Of a stretch of DNA of 64,000 bases, positions 7,474 to 16,172 are shown in pieces. The translations under genes were made by a program, and so were the position numbers. Source of the stretch: Bacillus carboniphilus (GTDB lineage: Bacteria > Bacillota > Bacilli > Bacillales > JC228). The notes beneath the pieces were generated by a model. That model did no database searches. It saw only the letters and a list, made by a program, of their open reading frames with translations, and was not told where the DNA came from. Location: the NCBI RefSeq assembly GCF_039522365.1, contig NZ_BAAADJ010000022.1, positions 62,001 through 126,000 on the forward strand, written 5' to 3'. The stretch's first letter is position 1, and each line of letters opens with the position of its first letter.

Positions 7474-8367
7474 ATGCTATTTAGAAATGTTGCAGAATTA
7501 GTAGAGCTGGCAGAAAGTCAAAACAAAAAAATTAGTGAAATCATGATTGAACAAGAAATCGCCATGACTCGAAGAACTCGCGAAGAAATTCTTGGACAAA
7601 TGGATAGAAATCTAGAGGTTATGGAAAAAGCAGTTGAAAGAGGACTTGAAGGGGTTCAATCACATTCAGGTTTAACAGGTGGCGATGCAGTCCTCATTCA
7701 AAAATATATACAAAAAGGTAAAACACTAACAGGCGCAACCATTTTGGATGCAGTAAGTAAGGCAGTTGCAACAAACGAAGTGAATGCAGCAATGGGAACT
7801 ATTTGTGCTACCCCTACTGCTGGCTCAGCGGGAGTAGTACCTGGTACACTTTTTGCTGTTAAAGATAAATTGAACCCAACACGTGAAGAAATGGTTCGTT
7901 TCTTATTTACTTCTGGTGCATTTGGGTTTGTGGTAGCGAACAATGCATCTATTTCAGGTGCTGCAGGAGGCTGCCAGGCTGAAGTAGGTTCTGCAGCAGG
8001 AATGGCCGCAGCAGCGATTGTGGAAATGGCAGGTGGAACACCGAGCCAATCCGCGGAAGCGATGGCCATTACTTTAAAAAACATGCTAGGATTAGTTTGT
8101 GACCCTGTCGCAGGATTAGTTGAAGTACCATGTGTGAAGAGAAATGCTATGGGGGCAGCAAATGCAATGGTGGCGGCAGACATGGCTTTAGCAGGTGTAA
8201 CGAGCAGAATTCCATGCGATGAAGTGATAGATGCCATGTTCAAGATTGGCCAATCGATGCCGACTGCATTAAAAGAAACGGCACAAGGAGGGTTAGCAGC
8301 GACACCAACTGGTAGAGAGCTAGAGGCAAAAATATTTGGTATCGCTCTTAACAAACGTGACAAATAA
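7474..8367 (+). CDS. sdaAA: L-serine ammonia-lyase, iron-sulfur-dependent, alpha subunit
   Basis: Catalytic partner of SdaAB; binds the oxygen-sensitive [4Fe-4S] cluster that coordinates the serine hydroxyl. 297 residues from ATG 7474 (MLFRNVAEL), preceded by GGGGGAATC; an in-frame TTG at 7459 is less likely. Conserved cysteines appear in TICATPTAGSAG, LVCDPVAG and VEVPCVKRNA, which are the cluster-binding segments of the family. The gene ends 11 bases inside recG, suggesting translational coupling. The order sdaAB-sdaAA-recG is the same as in B. subtilis. Confidence 0.96.
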   Translation: MLFRNVAELVELAESQNKKISEIMIEQEIAMTRRTREEILGQMDRNLEVMEKAVERGLEGVQSHSGLTGGDAVLIQKYIQKGKTLTGATILDAVSKAVATNEVNAAMGTICATPTAGSAGVVPGTLFAVKDKLNPTREEMVRFLFTSGAFGFVVANNASISGAAGGCQAEVGSAAGMAAAAIVEMAGGTPSQSAEAMAITLKNMLGLVCDPVAGLVEVPCVKRNAMGAANAMVAADMALAGVTSRIPCDEVIDAMFKIGQSMPTALKETAQGGLAATPTGRELEAKIFGIALNKRDK

Positions 8368-10405
8368 GCTATTAGTTCCAGTTTCTGAAGTAAAAGGTAT
8401 TGGTGAAAAGATTGAAGCCCAGCTGAATGAGCTGGGTATTTTTACCGTTCATGATTTAATTGAATATGCACCTTTTCGCTATGAGGATTATAGATTACGT
8501 GATTTATCTGAAGTCCGCCATGACGAAAGGATTACGATAGAAGGGAAGGTTCATAGTGAACCTTCTGTTATGTATTTTGGTCGAAGAAAGTCACGTACAG
8601 TCGTACGACTTTTAGCTGGGAATGTATTAATTAAAATCGTGTGGTTTAATCAACCTTATTTAAAAAATAAGTTTGAAATCAACCAAATTATAACGGTCAC
8701 GGGTAAGTGGGATCAACATAGACAAACTCTAACAGCTCAAACCTGGAAAGTTGGTTCATCTCGAGAAAGTGATAGTTTCCAACCGGTATATCCAATTAAA
8801 GGGGATATCAAAGTCTTTGAAATGAGAAAGTGGATTCAACAAGCGATGAAGCAGTTTTCTGGTGAAATTGATGAGTTTTTGCCTGAGTATATGCTGAAGA
8901 AGTACAAGCTACTTAATCGAAGAAGAGCCTTTTTGGCCCTCCATCTTCCTCAGAATGAACAGGACTTAAAACAGGCTAGAAGACGGTTTGTATATGAGGA
9001 ATTTCTTCTGTTTCAGTTGAAAATCCAAAGCCTACGTAAAATTGAAAAAGAACAATCAGGTGGGAAACCTATTGCCTATTCAACTTCTAAATTAAAAGAT
9101 TTTATGAATTCTTTACCTTTTGAACTCACTTCGGCACAAAAGAAAGTGGTTAAAGAAATTTTAAGTGATTTAAAATCCCCAACTAGAATGAATCGGCTGC
9201 TGCAAGGTGATGTTGGATCCGGGAAAACAGTGGTTGCTGCCATTGCTCTTTTTGCAGCAAGTACAGCTGGATTTCAGGGTGCGCTTATGGTGCCAACAGA
9301 AATATTAGCTGAACAACATGCCAATTCTTTATTTGATTTACTACAACCGCATGGAGTAGAAGTTGCTTTATTGACTGGTGCGGTAAAAGGGAAAAAAAGA
9401 AAAGAACTTTTAGAAAGATTGAAAGCTGGGGAAATCAATGTCCTAATCGGTACCCATGCTTTAATCCAAGATGATGTTGAGTTTGCCAATCTAGGTTTAG
9501 TCGTAACGGATGAGCAGCATCGCTTTGGTGTAGAACAGAGAAAGATTTTAAGAGAAAAAGGGTATCATCCAGATGTTCTCTTTATGACAGCTACACCCAT
9601 TCCTAGAACATTAGCGATAACTGCATTTGGAGAAATGGATGTGTCTACCATTGACCAAATGCCTGCGGGAAGAAAGCAAATTGAGACATATTGGGCAAAA
9701 CCTAATCAGTTAGACCGCATATTAATCGGTATGGAGAAAGAGTTACAGCAAGGTCAGCAAGCGTATGTGATCTGCCCACTCATTGAGGAATCAGATAAAT
9801 TAGACGTGCAAAATGCAATTGATGTACATGCGTTGTTAAGTCAACATTTTCATAATCGCTACAAGGTTGGACTTATGCATGGTAGACTTACTAGCGATGA
9901 AAAAGATGAAGTCATGCGAGCTTTTGCGGCAAACGAAGTACAGGTATTAGTATCAACAACAGTGGTGGAAGTAGGAGTTAATGTGCCAAACGCTACCTTT
10001 ATGCTTATCTATGATGCTGAAAGATTTGGACTTTCTCAGTTACATCAGCTAAGAGGTCGTGTTGGACGAGGTGAACATCAGTCTTACTGTATCCTACTGG
10101 CTGACCCAAAAGGTGAAACTGGCCAAGAACGTATGAAGATAATGACTGAGACAACCAACGGGTTTGAATTAAGTGAACGTGATTTAGAACTACGTGGCCC
10201 TGGAGATTTCTTCGGGAAGAAACAAAGTGGATTACCTGAATTCAAATATGCGGATATGATTCATGATTACCGTGCATTGGAAACCGCCCGATCAGATGCA
10301 GCGCAGCTTATAGAGTCCAAAGCATTCTGGGAAAGCGAAGAATTCAGACCACTGCTTGAAAAACTAGAGGAATCGGGAGCGTTTGCGGCTAAGTCTTTTG
10401 ACTAG
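8357..10405 (+). CDS. recG: ATP-dependent DNA helicase RecG
   Basis: Double-stranded DNA translocase that reverses stalled replication forks and processes recombination intermediates. The N-terminal wedge/OB domain contains EVKGIGEK. SF2 helicase motifs follow: Walker A GDVGSGKT (about residue 283), the DEQH box in VVTDEQHRFG, TATPIPRT, and motif VI LRGRVGRG. A C-terminal TRG region contains RDLELRGPGDFFG. I chose GTG at 8357, which gives 682 residues and the same distance to KGIG as in B. subtilis. It overlaps the end of sdaAA and has no clear ribosome binding site, so coupling to sdaAA translation is likely. A TTG at 8336 is an alternative start. Confidence 0.95.
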   Translation: MTNKLLVPVSEVKGIGEKIEAQLNELGIFTVHDLIEYAPFRYEDYRLRDLSEVRHDERITIEGKVHSEPSVMYFGRRKSRTVVRLLAGNVLIKIVWFNQPYLKNKFEINQIITVTGKWDQHRQTLTAQTWKVGSSRESDSFQPVYPIKGDIKVFEMRKWIQQAMKQFSGEIDEFLPEYMLKKYKLLNRRRAFLALHLPQNEQDLKQARRRFVYEEFLLFQLKIQSLRKIEKEQSGGKPIAYSTSKLKDFMNSLPFELTSAQKKVVKEILSDLKSPTRMNRLLQGDVGSGKTVVAAIALFAASTAGFQGALMVPTEILAEQHANSLFDLLQPHGVEVALLTGAVKGKKRKELLERLKAGEINVLIGTHALIQDDVEFANLGLVVTDEQHRFGVEQRKILREKGYHPDVLFMTATPIPRTLAITAFGEMDVSTIDQMPAGRKQIETYWAKPNQLDRILIGMEKELQQGQQAYVICPLIEESDKLDVQNAIDVHALLSQHFHNRYKVGLMHGRLTSDEKDEVMRAFAANEVQVLVSTTVVEVGVNVPNATFMLIYDAERFGLSQLHQLRGRVGRGEHQSYCILLADPKGETGQERMKIMTETTNGFELSERDLELRGPGDFFGKKQSGLPEFKYADMIHDYRALETARSDAAQLIESKAFWESEEFRPLLEKLEESGAFAAKSFD

Positions 10406-10440
10406 GTATTATTATTGTTTAAACGCAACTTAGCTTTTTA

Positions 10441-10490
10441 AAAAGCAGATGCAGAAGATGAAATACTTCTTCTTGCAATCTGCTTTTTTT
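10441..10490 (+). terminator. Rho-independent terminator after recG
   Basis: AAAAGCAGAT (10441-10450) pairs with ATCTGCTTTT (10478-10487), with further pairing inside (GCAGAAG with CTTCTTGC), and a run of Ts follows. The 3' arm contains the proposed -35 box of the fapR promoter. Confidence 0.8.
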
Positions 10491-10501
10491 GATTATATAC
10501 T
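10473..10501 (+). promoter_or_regulatory. Probable sigma-A promoter of the fapR-plsX-fabD-fabG cluster
   Basis: TTGCAA (10473-10478), a 17-base spacer and TATACT (10496-10501). It is placed so that the expected transcription start falls at the left half of the FapR-like operator. Confidence 0.55.
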
Positions 10502-10504
10502 ACT

Positions 10505-10523
10505 ATTAGTACCTAGTCATAAT
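10505..10523 (+). promoter_or_regulatory. FapR operator (autoregulatory site)
   Basis: ATTAGTACCTAGTCATAAT closely fits the ATTAGTACC left half of known FapR sites; the right half is a degenerate inverted copy. It is just downstream of the -10 box and 25 bases before the fapR ATG. In Bacillus, FapR bound here blocks transcription until malonyl-CoA releases it. Confidence 0.7.
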
Positions 10524-10547
10524 AGTTCGGATGGTGTCAGTCGTATT

Positions 10548-11144
10548 ATGAAAAAAAATAAAAAAGAAAGACAGATGCTGCTTTCACAAACAATAAAAGA
10601 AAACCCTTTTATTACAGATGAAGAATTAGCCGATAAATTTCAAGTAAGTGTTCAAACGATTAGATTAGACCGGATGGAATTATCTATTCCCGAACTTAGG
10701 GAAAGAATAAGAAATGTTGCCGAAAAGCGTCATGACCAAGAAGTACGGTCATTGCCGATAGATGAGGTAATTGGTGAAATTATTGATATTCAGTTAGATG
10801 AAAGCGCGATTAGTATTTTTGATGTTCAAGAGGAACACGTTTTTAAAAGAAATAAAATTGCTCGCGGACACCATTTATTTGCGCAGGCAAACTCCTTAGC
10901 AGTTGCTGTCATCAATGATGAGCTAGCGCTAACAGCCAATGCTACCATTCACTTTACTCGTCAAGTTAAACAAAATGAACGAGTCATTGCAAAAGCGAAA
11001 GTGACCACTAAAGAGACGATAAAAGGTAGAACCACTGTAGAGGTCCAAAGCTATGTTGGACAAGAACTTGTGTTTAAAGGTGAGTTTGATATGTTTCGTT
11101 CAAAAAATGAAGGGAAGGAAGAACACGATGAGAATAGCCATTGA
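10548..11144 (+). CDS. fapR: Transcription factor FapR, fatty acid and phospholipid regulator
   Basis: Repressor of fatty acid and phospholipid synthesis genes, released by malonyl-CoA. 198 residues from ATG 10548 (MKKNKKERQ). A DeoR-like helix-turn-helix lies at about residues 19-45 ([20 protein letters not shown]), followed by a linker helix and a hot-dog ligand domain containing [17 protein letters not shown]. Upstream in-frame codons back to 10449 would run through the terminator and operator, so they are rejected. The C-terminus is about ten residues longer than in B. subtilis and overlaps the plsX start by 17 bases. The upstream operator indicates autoregulation. Confidence 0.96.
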   Translation: MKKNKKERQMLLSQTIKENPFITDEELADKFQVSVQTIRLDRMELSIPELRERIRNVAEKRHDQEVRSLPIDEVIGEIIDIQLDESAISIFDVQEEHVFKRNKIARGHHLFAQANSLAVAVINDELALTANATIHFTRQVKQNERVIAKAKVTTKETIKGRTTVEVQSYVGQELVFKGEFDMFRSKNEGKEEHDENSH

Positions 11145-12120
11145 TGCTATGGGAGGAGATCATGCACCTCATGAGATTATAAAAGGTGTAAACAAAGCGT
11201 TATCTGCCTTTCCAGACATCACATTTATGGTTGTAGGAGACCAAGAAAAAATACAGCCATTGATTCAAACCTCCGATCGTGTCGAGGTTATACATACAAC
11301 TGAAGTAATTACATCAGATGATGAACCAGTTCGAGCCGTGAGACGTAAAAAAGATGCGTCTATGGTTGTAGCAGCTAACTTAGTAAAAGAAGGAAAAGCA
11401 GATGCTTGTATCTCTGCAGGAAATACAGGGGCTTTAATGGCTGCAGGACTATTTGTTGTCGGTAGAATTAAAGGAATAGAAAGACCTGCTCTGGCACCAA
11501 CCTTCCCAACAGTAGATGGAAAGGGCTTTTTAATGCTCGATGTAGGTGCTAATGCAGATGCAAAACCAGAGCATATCTACCAGTATGCATTAATGGGAAG
11601 CATCTACGCAAAAGAAGTTCGCCAGATTGAAAACCCTAGGGTTGGGTTGTTGAATATCGGGACTGAAGAACAAAAAGGAAATGAACTAACGAAAGCAGCT
11701 TTTGACTTATTAAAAGATGCACCGATTAACTTTGTTGGGAATGTGGAGTCAAGAGATCTTCTTGAGGGTGTAGCAGATGTTGTTGTTACGGATGGTTTTA
11801 CAGGAAACATGACCCTAAAAACCATTGAAGGTACAGCTCTTTCAATCTTTAAGATGTTGAAAACATCTTTAATGAGTTCAACCAAGACAAAGATTGGAGC
11901 CCTTCTATTAAAGAATGAGTTTATGAGTCTAAAAGGGAAAATGGATTACTCTGAATATGGAGGAGCAGGCTTGTTTGGTCTAAATGCTCCCGTAATTAAA
12001 GCGCATGGGTCTTCTGATGAAACTGCCGTTTTCCATGCCATTCGTCAAACACGTGAAATGGTGACAAAAGATATTCCTTCTATTATTAAGAAGGAAATTG
12101 ATCAATTGGGTAATGAATAA
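11128..12120 (+). CDS. plsX: Phosphate acyltransferase PlsX
   Basis: Makes acyl-phosphate from acyl-ACP, the first step toward phosphatidic acid; PlsY then uses the acyl-phosphate. A peripheral membrane enzyme in Bacillus. 330 residues from ATG 11128 ([14 protein letters not shown]), the characteristic start. Other family blocks are [39 protein letters not shown] and [16 protein letters not shown]. The ribosome binding site (AAGGGAAGGAAG) lies inside the end of fapR. Earlier in-frame codons within fapR are not credible starts. It is part of the FapR-controlled operon. Confidence 0.97.
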   Translation: MRIAIDAMGGDHAPHEIIKGVNKALSAFPDITFMVVGDQEKIQPLIQTSDRVEVIHTTEVITSDDEPVRAVRRKKDASMVVAANLVKEGKADACISAGNTGALMAAGLFVVGRIKGIERPALAPTFPTVDGKGFLMLDVGANADAKPEHIYQYALMGSIYAKEVRQIENPRVGLLNIGTEEQKGNELTKAAFDLLKDAPINFVGNVESRDLLEGVADVVVTDGFTGNMTLKTIEGTALSIFKMLKTSLMSSTKTKIGALLLKNEFMSLKGKMDYSEYGGAGLFGLNAPVIKAHGSSDETAVFHAIRQTREMVTKDIPSIIKKEIDQLGNE

Positions 12121-12140
12121 CTAAGAAGGGGGACAAAGAC

Positions 12141-13076
12141 ATGGGCAAAATCGCTTTTATTTTTCCAGGACAAGGTTCTCAAGTTGTAGGAATGGGTAAA
12201 CAGTTAGCGGATGAGCATAGTCAGGTAAAAGCGTACTTCGATCGTGCAGATGAAGTGCTTACAGATGATCTATCCAACGTTATCTTTAATGGACCACAGG
12301 AGACATTAACGAAAACGGTAAACGCACAGCCTGCTCTTTTAACAACAAGTATTGCTATCTTGGAGAGAATGAAGGAACTTTCCATACAGCCAGATTATGT
12401 AGCTGGCCATTCTTTAGGTGAGTATACAGCACTTGTTGCTGGTGGAGCTTTATCGTTCGAAGATGGGGTTTATGCAGTCAGACAACGAGGACTCTTTATG
12501 GAAGAAGCTGTACCAAGTGGCAAAGGGGCTATGTCTGCAATTCTTGGACTAGACCGCGAACCTCTGAAAGCAATCACTGACAAAGTGACAGAAGAAGGTC
12601 ATTCCGTTCAATTAGCGAATTTGAATTGCCCTGGCCAAATCGTTATTTCCGGAACAAAAGAAGGCGTTCAAGTAGCTGGGGAGCGTGCGAAGGAAGCAGG
12701 AGCGAAGCGAGTGATTCCGTTAGAAGTTAGTGGTCCGTTCCACTCTTCTTTAATGAAACCTGCCAGTGAGCAACTACACAGTGTTCTTCAAAAGTTAGAT
12801 TGGAAAAATGCTAGTGTGCCGGTTATTGCAAATGTTAATGCTGAACCGGTTCAGGAGAAAGATGAACTGATTCGTTTATTAGTTGAACAGCTTTACTCCC
12901 CAGTACTTTGGGAGGATTCAGTTCAAACAATGTTAGATTTAGGTGTAGACACTTTTATTGAGATTGGATCTGGGAAGGTTTTGTCCGGTCTTGTGAAGAA
13001 AGTAAACAGAAGAGTAAAGACATATTCTGTGCAAGACGAAGAGTCATTCCAACAATTAGCGGCAGACTTTCAATAA
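12141..13076 (+). CDS. fabD: Malonyl-CoA:ACP transacylase FabD
   Basis: Loads malonyl groups from CoA onto acyl carrier protein for type II fatty acid synthesis. 311 residues. Signatures are FIFPGQGSQ at the start, the nucleophile elbow GHSLGEYTAL with the catalytic serine near residue 91, the catalytic histidine in SGPFHSSLM and the terminal GSGKVLSGL. AAGGGGGACAAAGAC precedes the ATG. It is 20 bases after plsX and 18 before fabG, consistent with a single transcript under FapR control. Confidence 0.97.
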   Translation: MGKIAFIFPGQGSQVVGMGKQLADEHSQVKAYFDRADEVLTDDLSNVIFNGPQETLTKTVNAQPALLTTSIAILERMKELSIQPDYVAGHSLGEYTALVAGGALSFEDGVYAVRQRGLFMEEAVPSGKGAMSAILGLDREPLKAITDKVTEEGHSVQLANLNCPGQIVISGTKEGVQVAGERAKEAGAKRVIPLEVSGPFHSSLMKPASEQLHSVLQKLDWKNASVPVIANVNAEPVQEKDELIRLLVEQLYSPVLWEDSVQTMLDLGVDTFIEIGSGKVLSGLVKKVNRRVKTYSVQDEESFQQLAADFQ

Positions 13077-13094
13077 AGGTAAGGAGGGATACGT

Positions 13095-13838
13095 GTGAAA
13101 TTACAAGGTAAAACAGCACTTGTTACAGGTGCGTCTAGAGGTATTGGTAGAGCAATCGCTCTTGGACTAGCCAAAGAGGGTGCGAACGTTGTAGTCAATT
13201 ATGCAGGTAGTGAGGCCAAAGCAAACGAAGTCGTGGATGAAATTAAAACTTTAGGTGTTCAAGCATTTAGCATTCAAGGAAATGTCTCTAATCCTGATGA
13301 TGTACAAAATATGATAAAAGAAACAGTAGACCAGTTTGGTGCTATTGATATTTTAGTTAACAATGCTGGGATTACGAGAGATAATTTACTAATGAGAATG
13401 AAGGAAGAAGAGTGGGATTCTGTCATTGACACGAACCTGAAAGGCGTCTTCCTATGTACAAAAGCTGCAGCTAGACCTATGATGAAGCAAAGAGCTGGAA
13501 GAATTATAAACATTTCTTCAATCGTGGGTGTAAGCGGAAATCCTGGACAAGCTAATTATGTTGCGGCAAAAGCAGGAGTTATTGGTTTGACTAAGACATC
13601 TGCTAAGGAACTAGCTACTAGAGGAATAAACGTAAACGCGATTGCTCCCGGATTTATTACGACTGATATGACAGATCAACTACCAGAAGATGTGAAAGCG
13701 GAGATGCTGAAGCAAATACCACTAGGTAAGCTGGGAAATCCAGAAGATGTGGCTAAGGCTGTTGTATTCTTAGCATCTGAGGACAGCTCGTATATGACAG
13801 GGCAAACGCTTCATATTGACGGTGGAATGGTAATGTGA
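13095..13838 (+). CDS. fabG: 3-oxoacyl-[ACP] reductase FabG
   Basis: NADPH-dependent reduction of 3-ketoacyl-ACP in the fatty acid elongation cycle. 247-residue short-chain dehydrogenase. It has the nucleotide-binding [10 protein letters not shown], the NNAGITRDN loop, the catalytic serine in NISSIVG, and Tyr155/Lys159 in the YVAAK motif. It ends in LHIDGGMVM. The start is GTG at 13095 after AAGGAGGGATAC. A 72-base gap with a small TCCTGC/GCAGGA hairpin separates it from acpP. Confidence 0.97.
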   Translation: MKLQGKTALVTGASRGIGRAIALGLAKEGANVVVNYAGSEAKANEVVDEIKTLGVQAFSIQGNVSNPDDVQNMIKETVDQFGAIDILVNNAGITRDNLLMRMKEEEWDSVIDTNLKGVFLCTKAAARPMMKQRAGRIINISSIVGVSGNPGQANYVAAKAGVIGLTKTSAKELATRGINVNAIAPGFITTDMTDQLPEDVKAEMLKQIPLGKLGNPEDVAKAVVFLASEDSSYMTGQTLHIDGGMVM

Positions 13839-13910
13839 TAAAGTACTCCTGCAATTTATAGTGGCAGGATACCGTATAACAAATTAAACTTTTAAAGGAG
13901 GTGAACAGAC

Positions 13911-14144
13911 ATGGCAGACGTTTTAGACCGTGTAACAAAGATTATTGTTGACCGTCTTGGAGTTGACGCTTCAGAGGTAACTCTAGAGGCTTCTTTCAAA
14001 GATGATTTAGGTGCAGACTCTCTTGATGTTGTTGAGCTAGTAATGGAACTTGAAGATGAGTTTGAAATGGAAATTTCTGATGATGATGCTGAAAAAATTG
14101 CCACAGTTGGCGATGCAGTGAATTACATAAAGAGCCAAGTGTAA
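13911..14144 (+). CDS. acpP: Acyl carrier protein
   Basis: Carries growing acyl chains on a 4'-phosphopantetheine arm. 77 residues, strongly acidic, with the DSL attachment motif in [12 protein letters not shown] (serine 37). A very strong ribosome binding site (AAAGGAGGTGAACAG) fits its high expression. It ends the fatty acid cluster and is followed at once by a terminator shared with the convergent DUF3231 gene. In B. subtilis the next gene is rnc; here a foreign gene lies between. Confidence 0.98.
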   Translation: MADVLDRVTKIIVDRLGVDASEVTLEASFKDDLGADSLDVVELVMELEDEFEMEISDDDAEKIATVGDAVNYIKSQV

Positions 14145-14149
14145 TAGTG

Positions 14150-14178
14150 AAAGCTCCGTCTCAATCGACGGAGCTTTT
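14150..14178. terminator. Terminator after acpP, also at the end of the DUF3231 gene
   Basis: AAAGCTCCGTC (14150-14160) and GACGGAGCTTT (14167-14177) form an 11-bp stem with loop TCAATC, followed by Ts. The leftward DUF3231 gene stops at its right edge. Confidence 0.85.
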
Positions 14179-15197
14179 TATTTACTACCTTTATTTTTCG
14201 CCAGTTCCTCTCTGTCAATTGTTCCCGGTGGCTGTTCTAGCCAATTATGTTTGATCATAATATCGGCACCTGATTTTGCATATTGACCAATTTCTAGAGA
14301 CAATCGTTCATAGTTAACGCCAAGGTCACTTCTTTGACTAGCTGCCGCTGCTGTAGCGTAATTCCCCATCCCTGCAGCACTTAAAAATGACATATGAAAC
14401 ATCAGCAGTTTATCCGAGAAAGTTTGTGTAGTTGAACTGCTCACACTCAAATCTGGTAATTGTGGAGCTTCAATGTTGTTTGTTAGCAGTGTTTCAGTGA
14501 AAATCTTCACATGTTTGTTTGAAATATCCCTGCCGCGAATCATATATTGTTGAATTTCTTTAGTTGGAGAGGTTTGAGCAAAGCCAAGACAAAGTTTAAT
14601 CCCGATCATGTTTGTTAAGATATTCATATACAAATGGGAAATTTCTATGGCATTTAGTGGTCGTTTATTTCCAAAAGGATTCAACCCACTAAAATAGTTT
14701 TTATCATCGATAAAATCAACCTGCTTAGGAACTTCCATATAAGGGTGTCTTGCAAAAACACCTTTATTTAACGCTATTTCAGTCGAGCGATTATACAAAG
14801 TTGAGGTTTCTGATAGACAAGTTGTAAAGTATGTTCGAAGGTCATCTCTTGCGCTCATTGCCAAAAAACCACTGTATGAAAGCATACCTACTTTGGCCAT
14901 TTGATTTACATAGGTTAAGCAAAAGGTATCCGAGAATAACCAAGGAGCATCATGTTGTACATCTTGGTCTGAAAAACCGGTAGGAAGAGCATATTGTTCT
15001 TTTTCAAATACAGTCTTTAGAAAATCAATATGTTCACATACTATCTTATGAGCGAACTCAATTATGGGTTTTACATCAGGGTCTTGTATATGTATGAACA
15101 TATGGCTTAAGATACACTTGGACATTGTATCGTTCAGATAGGTTGTCCAAAGACATCCTATTTCGGCAGCAGTAAGATGTATTTTTTCTTGGACCAT
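14178..15197 (-). CDS. DUF3231 family protein, two tandem ferritin-like halves
   Basis: Function unknown. 339 residues from ATG 15197, which is preceded on the minus strand by TGAGGAGGTACACC; a TTG five codons upstream is unlikely. Two homologous halves, about residues 8-150 and 185-325, each start with an L-x-A-x-E-I helix followed by long helices rich in E and H (for example CEHIDFLK and SNKHVKIF). This is the arrangement of DUF3231 proteins, which are common in spore-forming Bacillaceae and predicted ferritin-like. No signal peptide is visible. It stands alone and inverted between acpP and rnc, which are adjacent in B. subtilis, so it is probably a later insertion. Confidence 0.85.
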   Translation of the reverse strand: MVQEKIHLTAAEIGCLWTTYLNDTMSKCILSHMFIHIQDPDVKPIIEFAHKIVCEHIDFLKTVFEKEQYALPTGFSDQDVQHDAPWLFSDTFCLTYVNQMAKVGMLSYSGFLAMSARDDLRTYFTTCLSETSTLYNRSTEIALNKGVFARHPYMEVPKQVDFIDDKNYFSGLNPFGNKRPLNAIEISHLYMNILTNMIGIKLCLGFAQTSPTKEIQQYMIRGRDISNKHVKIFTETLLTNNIEAPQLPDLSVSSSTTQTFSDKLLMFHMSFLSAAGMGNYATAAAASQRSDLGVNYERLSLEIGQYAKSGADIMIKHNWLEQPPGTIDREELAKNKGSK

Positions 15198-15232
15198 GGT
15201 GTACCTCCTCAAGATAAACTCTACTACGATTA

Positions 15233-15261
15233 TTGTGTGCGTAATTTGATATTTATATAAC
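15233..15261 (+). promoter_or_regulatory. Possible sigma-A promoter for rnc-smc-ftsY
   Basis: TTGTGT (15233-15238), a 17-base spacer, then TATAAC (15256-15261), located about 137 bases before rnc. The match is fair only. Confidence 0.4.
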
Positions 15262-15397
15262 GTGAAGTCTATGGTTTTTATCTAATTACGTAAGGGGAAG
15301 ACCTTTCACCAAAACATTTGTAAGAAAGGCTTTGAACTTCCTTTCGTTTTAGAATAAACTGAGGATGTGCGTATTTTTGACAGGTTAGGTGAAGTCG

Positions 15398-16141
15398 ATG
15401 ACTAAGAAAAGAAAAGATTGGAAAATGCAGTTAGAACTTTTCCAGGAGTTTCAAGATAAAGTGCAAATACAATTTAAAAATGAAAAACTATTATGGCAAG
15501 CATTTACACATTCATCTTATGTGAATGAGCATCGTAAAAAAACGTATGAAGATAACGAGAGACTAGAGTTCTTGGGAGATGCTGTGTTAGAGCTTACGGT
15601 TTCCAAATTCTTATATTTGCAATACCCTACAATGTCTGAAGGAGAACTAACAAAGCTCAGAGCGGCGATTGTCTGTGAGCCTTCTCTTGTGTCCTTTGCG
15701 ACGGCATTATCATTTGGTGACCTAATCCTTTTAGGAAAAGGGGAAGAAATGACTGGTGGTAGAGAAAGACCTGCTTTATTAGCAGACGTGTTTGAAGCCT
15801 TTATTGGTGCTCTATACCTTGATCAGGGAATTGAACAAGTATTTACGTTTTTAGAAGCTTGGGTCTATCCGAGGGTTCAAGAAGGTGCTTTTTCTCATGT
15901 GATGGATTTCAAAAGTCAATTGCAGGAATTTATACAGCGGGAAGCATCAGGCCAACTATCGTATGAGATTTTGGAAGAAAAAGGACCAGCTCACAACCGT
16001 GAATTTGTTTCAAGGGTTTCATTAAACGGAGAAGAACTTGGAGTTGGTAGTGGCCGATCGAAAAAAGAGGCTGAACAACATGCTGCCCAATTGGCGTTAC
16101 AAACATTAAAGAGCTTTGAGAAGGATGTAAAAAGAAAATGA
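15398..16141 (+). CDS. rnc: Ribonuclease III
   Basis: Cuts double-stranded RNA in rRNA and mRNA processing, and scRNA in Bacillus. 247 residues from ATG 15398, chosen because AGGTGA lies five bases before it; a GTG at 15389 is the alternative. The endonuclease domain carries the signature [14 protein letters not shown] with metal-binding acidic residues, and the second acidic site in [20 protein letters not shown]-terminal double-stranded RNA-binding domain has GPAHNREF and [14 protein letters not shown]. It heads the rnc-smc-ftsY group. Confidence 0.96.
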   Translation: MTKKRKDWKMQLELFQEFQDKVQIQFKNEKLLWQAFTHSSYVNEHRKKTYEDNERLEFLGDAVLELTVSKFLYLQYPTMSEGELTKLRAAIVCEPSLVSFATALSFGDLILLGKGEEMTGGRERPALLADVFEAFIGALYLDQGIEQVFTFLEAWVYPRVQEGAFSHVMDFKSQLQEFIQREASGQLSYEILEEKGPAHNREFVSRVSLNGEELGVGSGRSKKEAEQHAAQLALQTLKSFEKDVKRK

Positions 16142-16172
16142 TTCGTAAGGTAAAGAGAGAGGGGGGATCTGT

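Noticed and set aside
7698-8363. 221-residue minus-strand frame opposite sdaAA
   Set aside because: Mirror frame of a well conserved enzyme gene; Ala/Pro/Ser-rich composition, no ribosome binding site.
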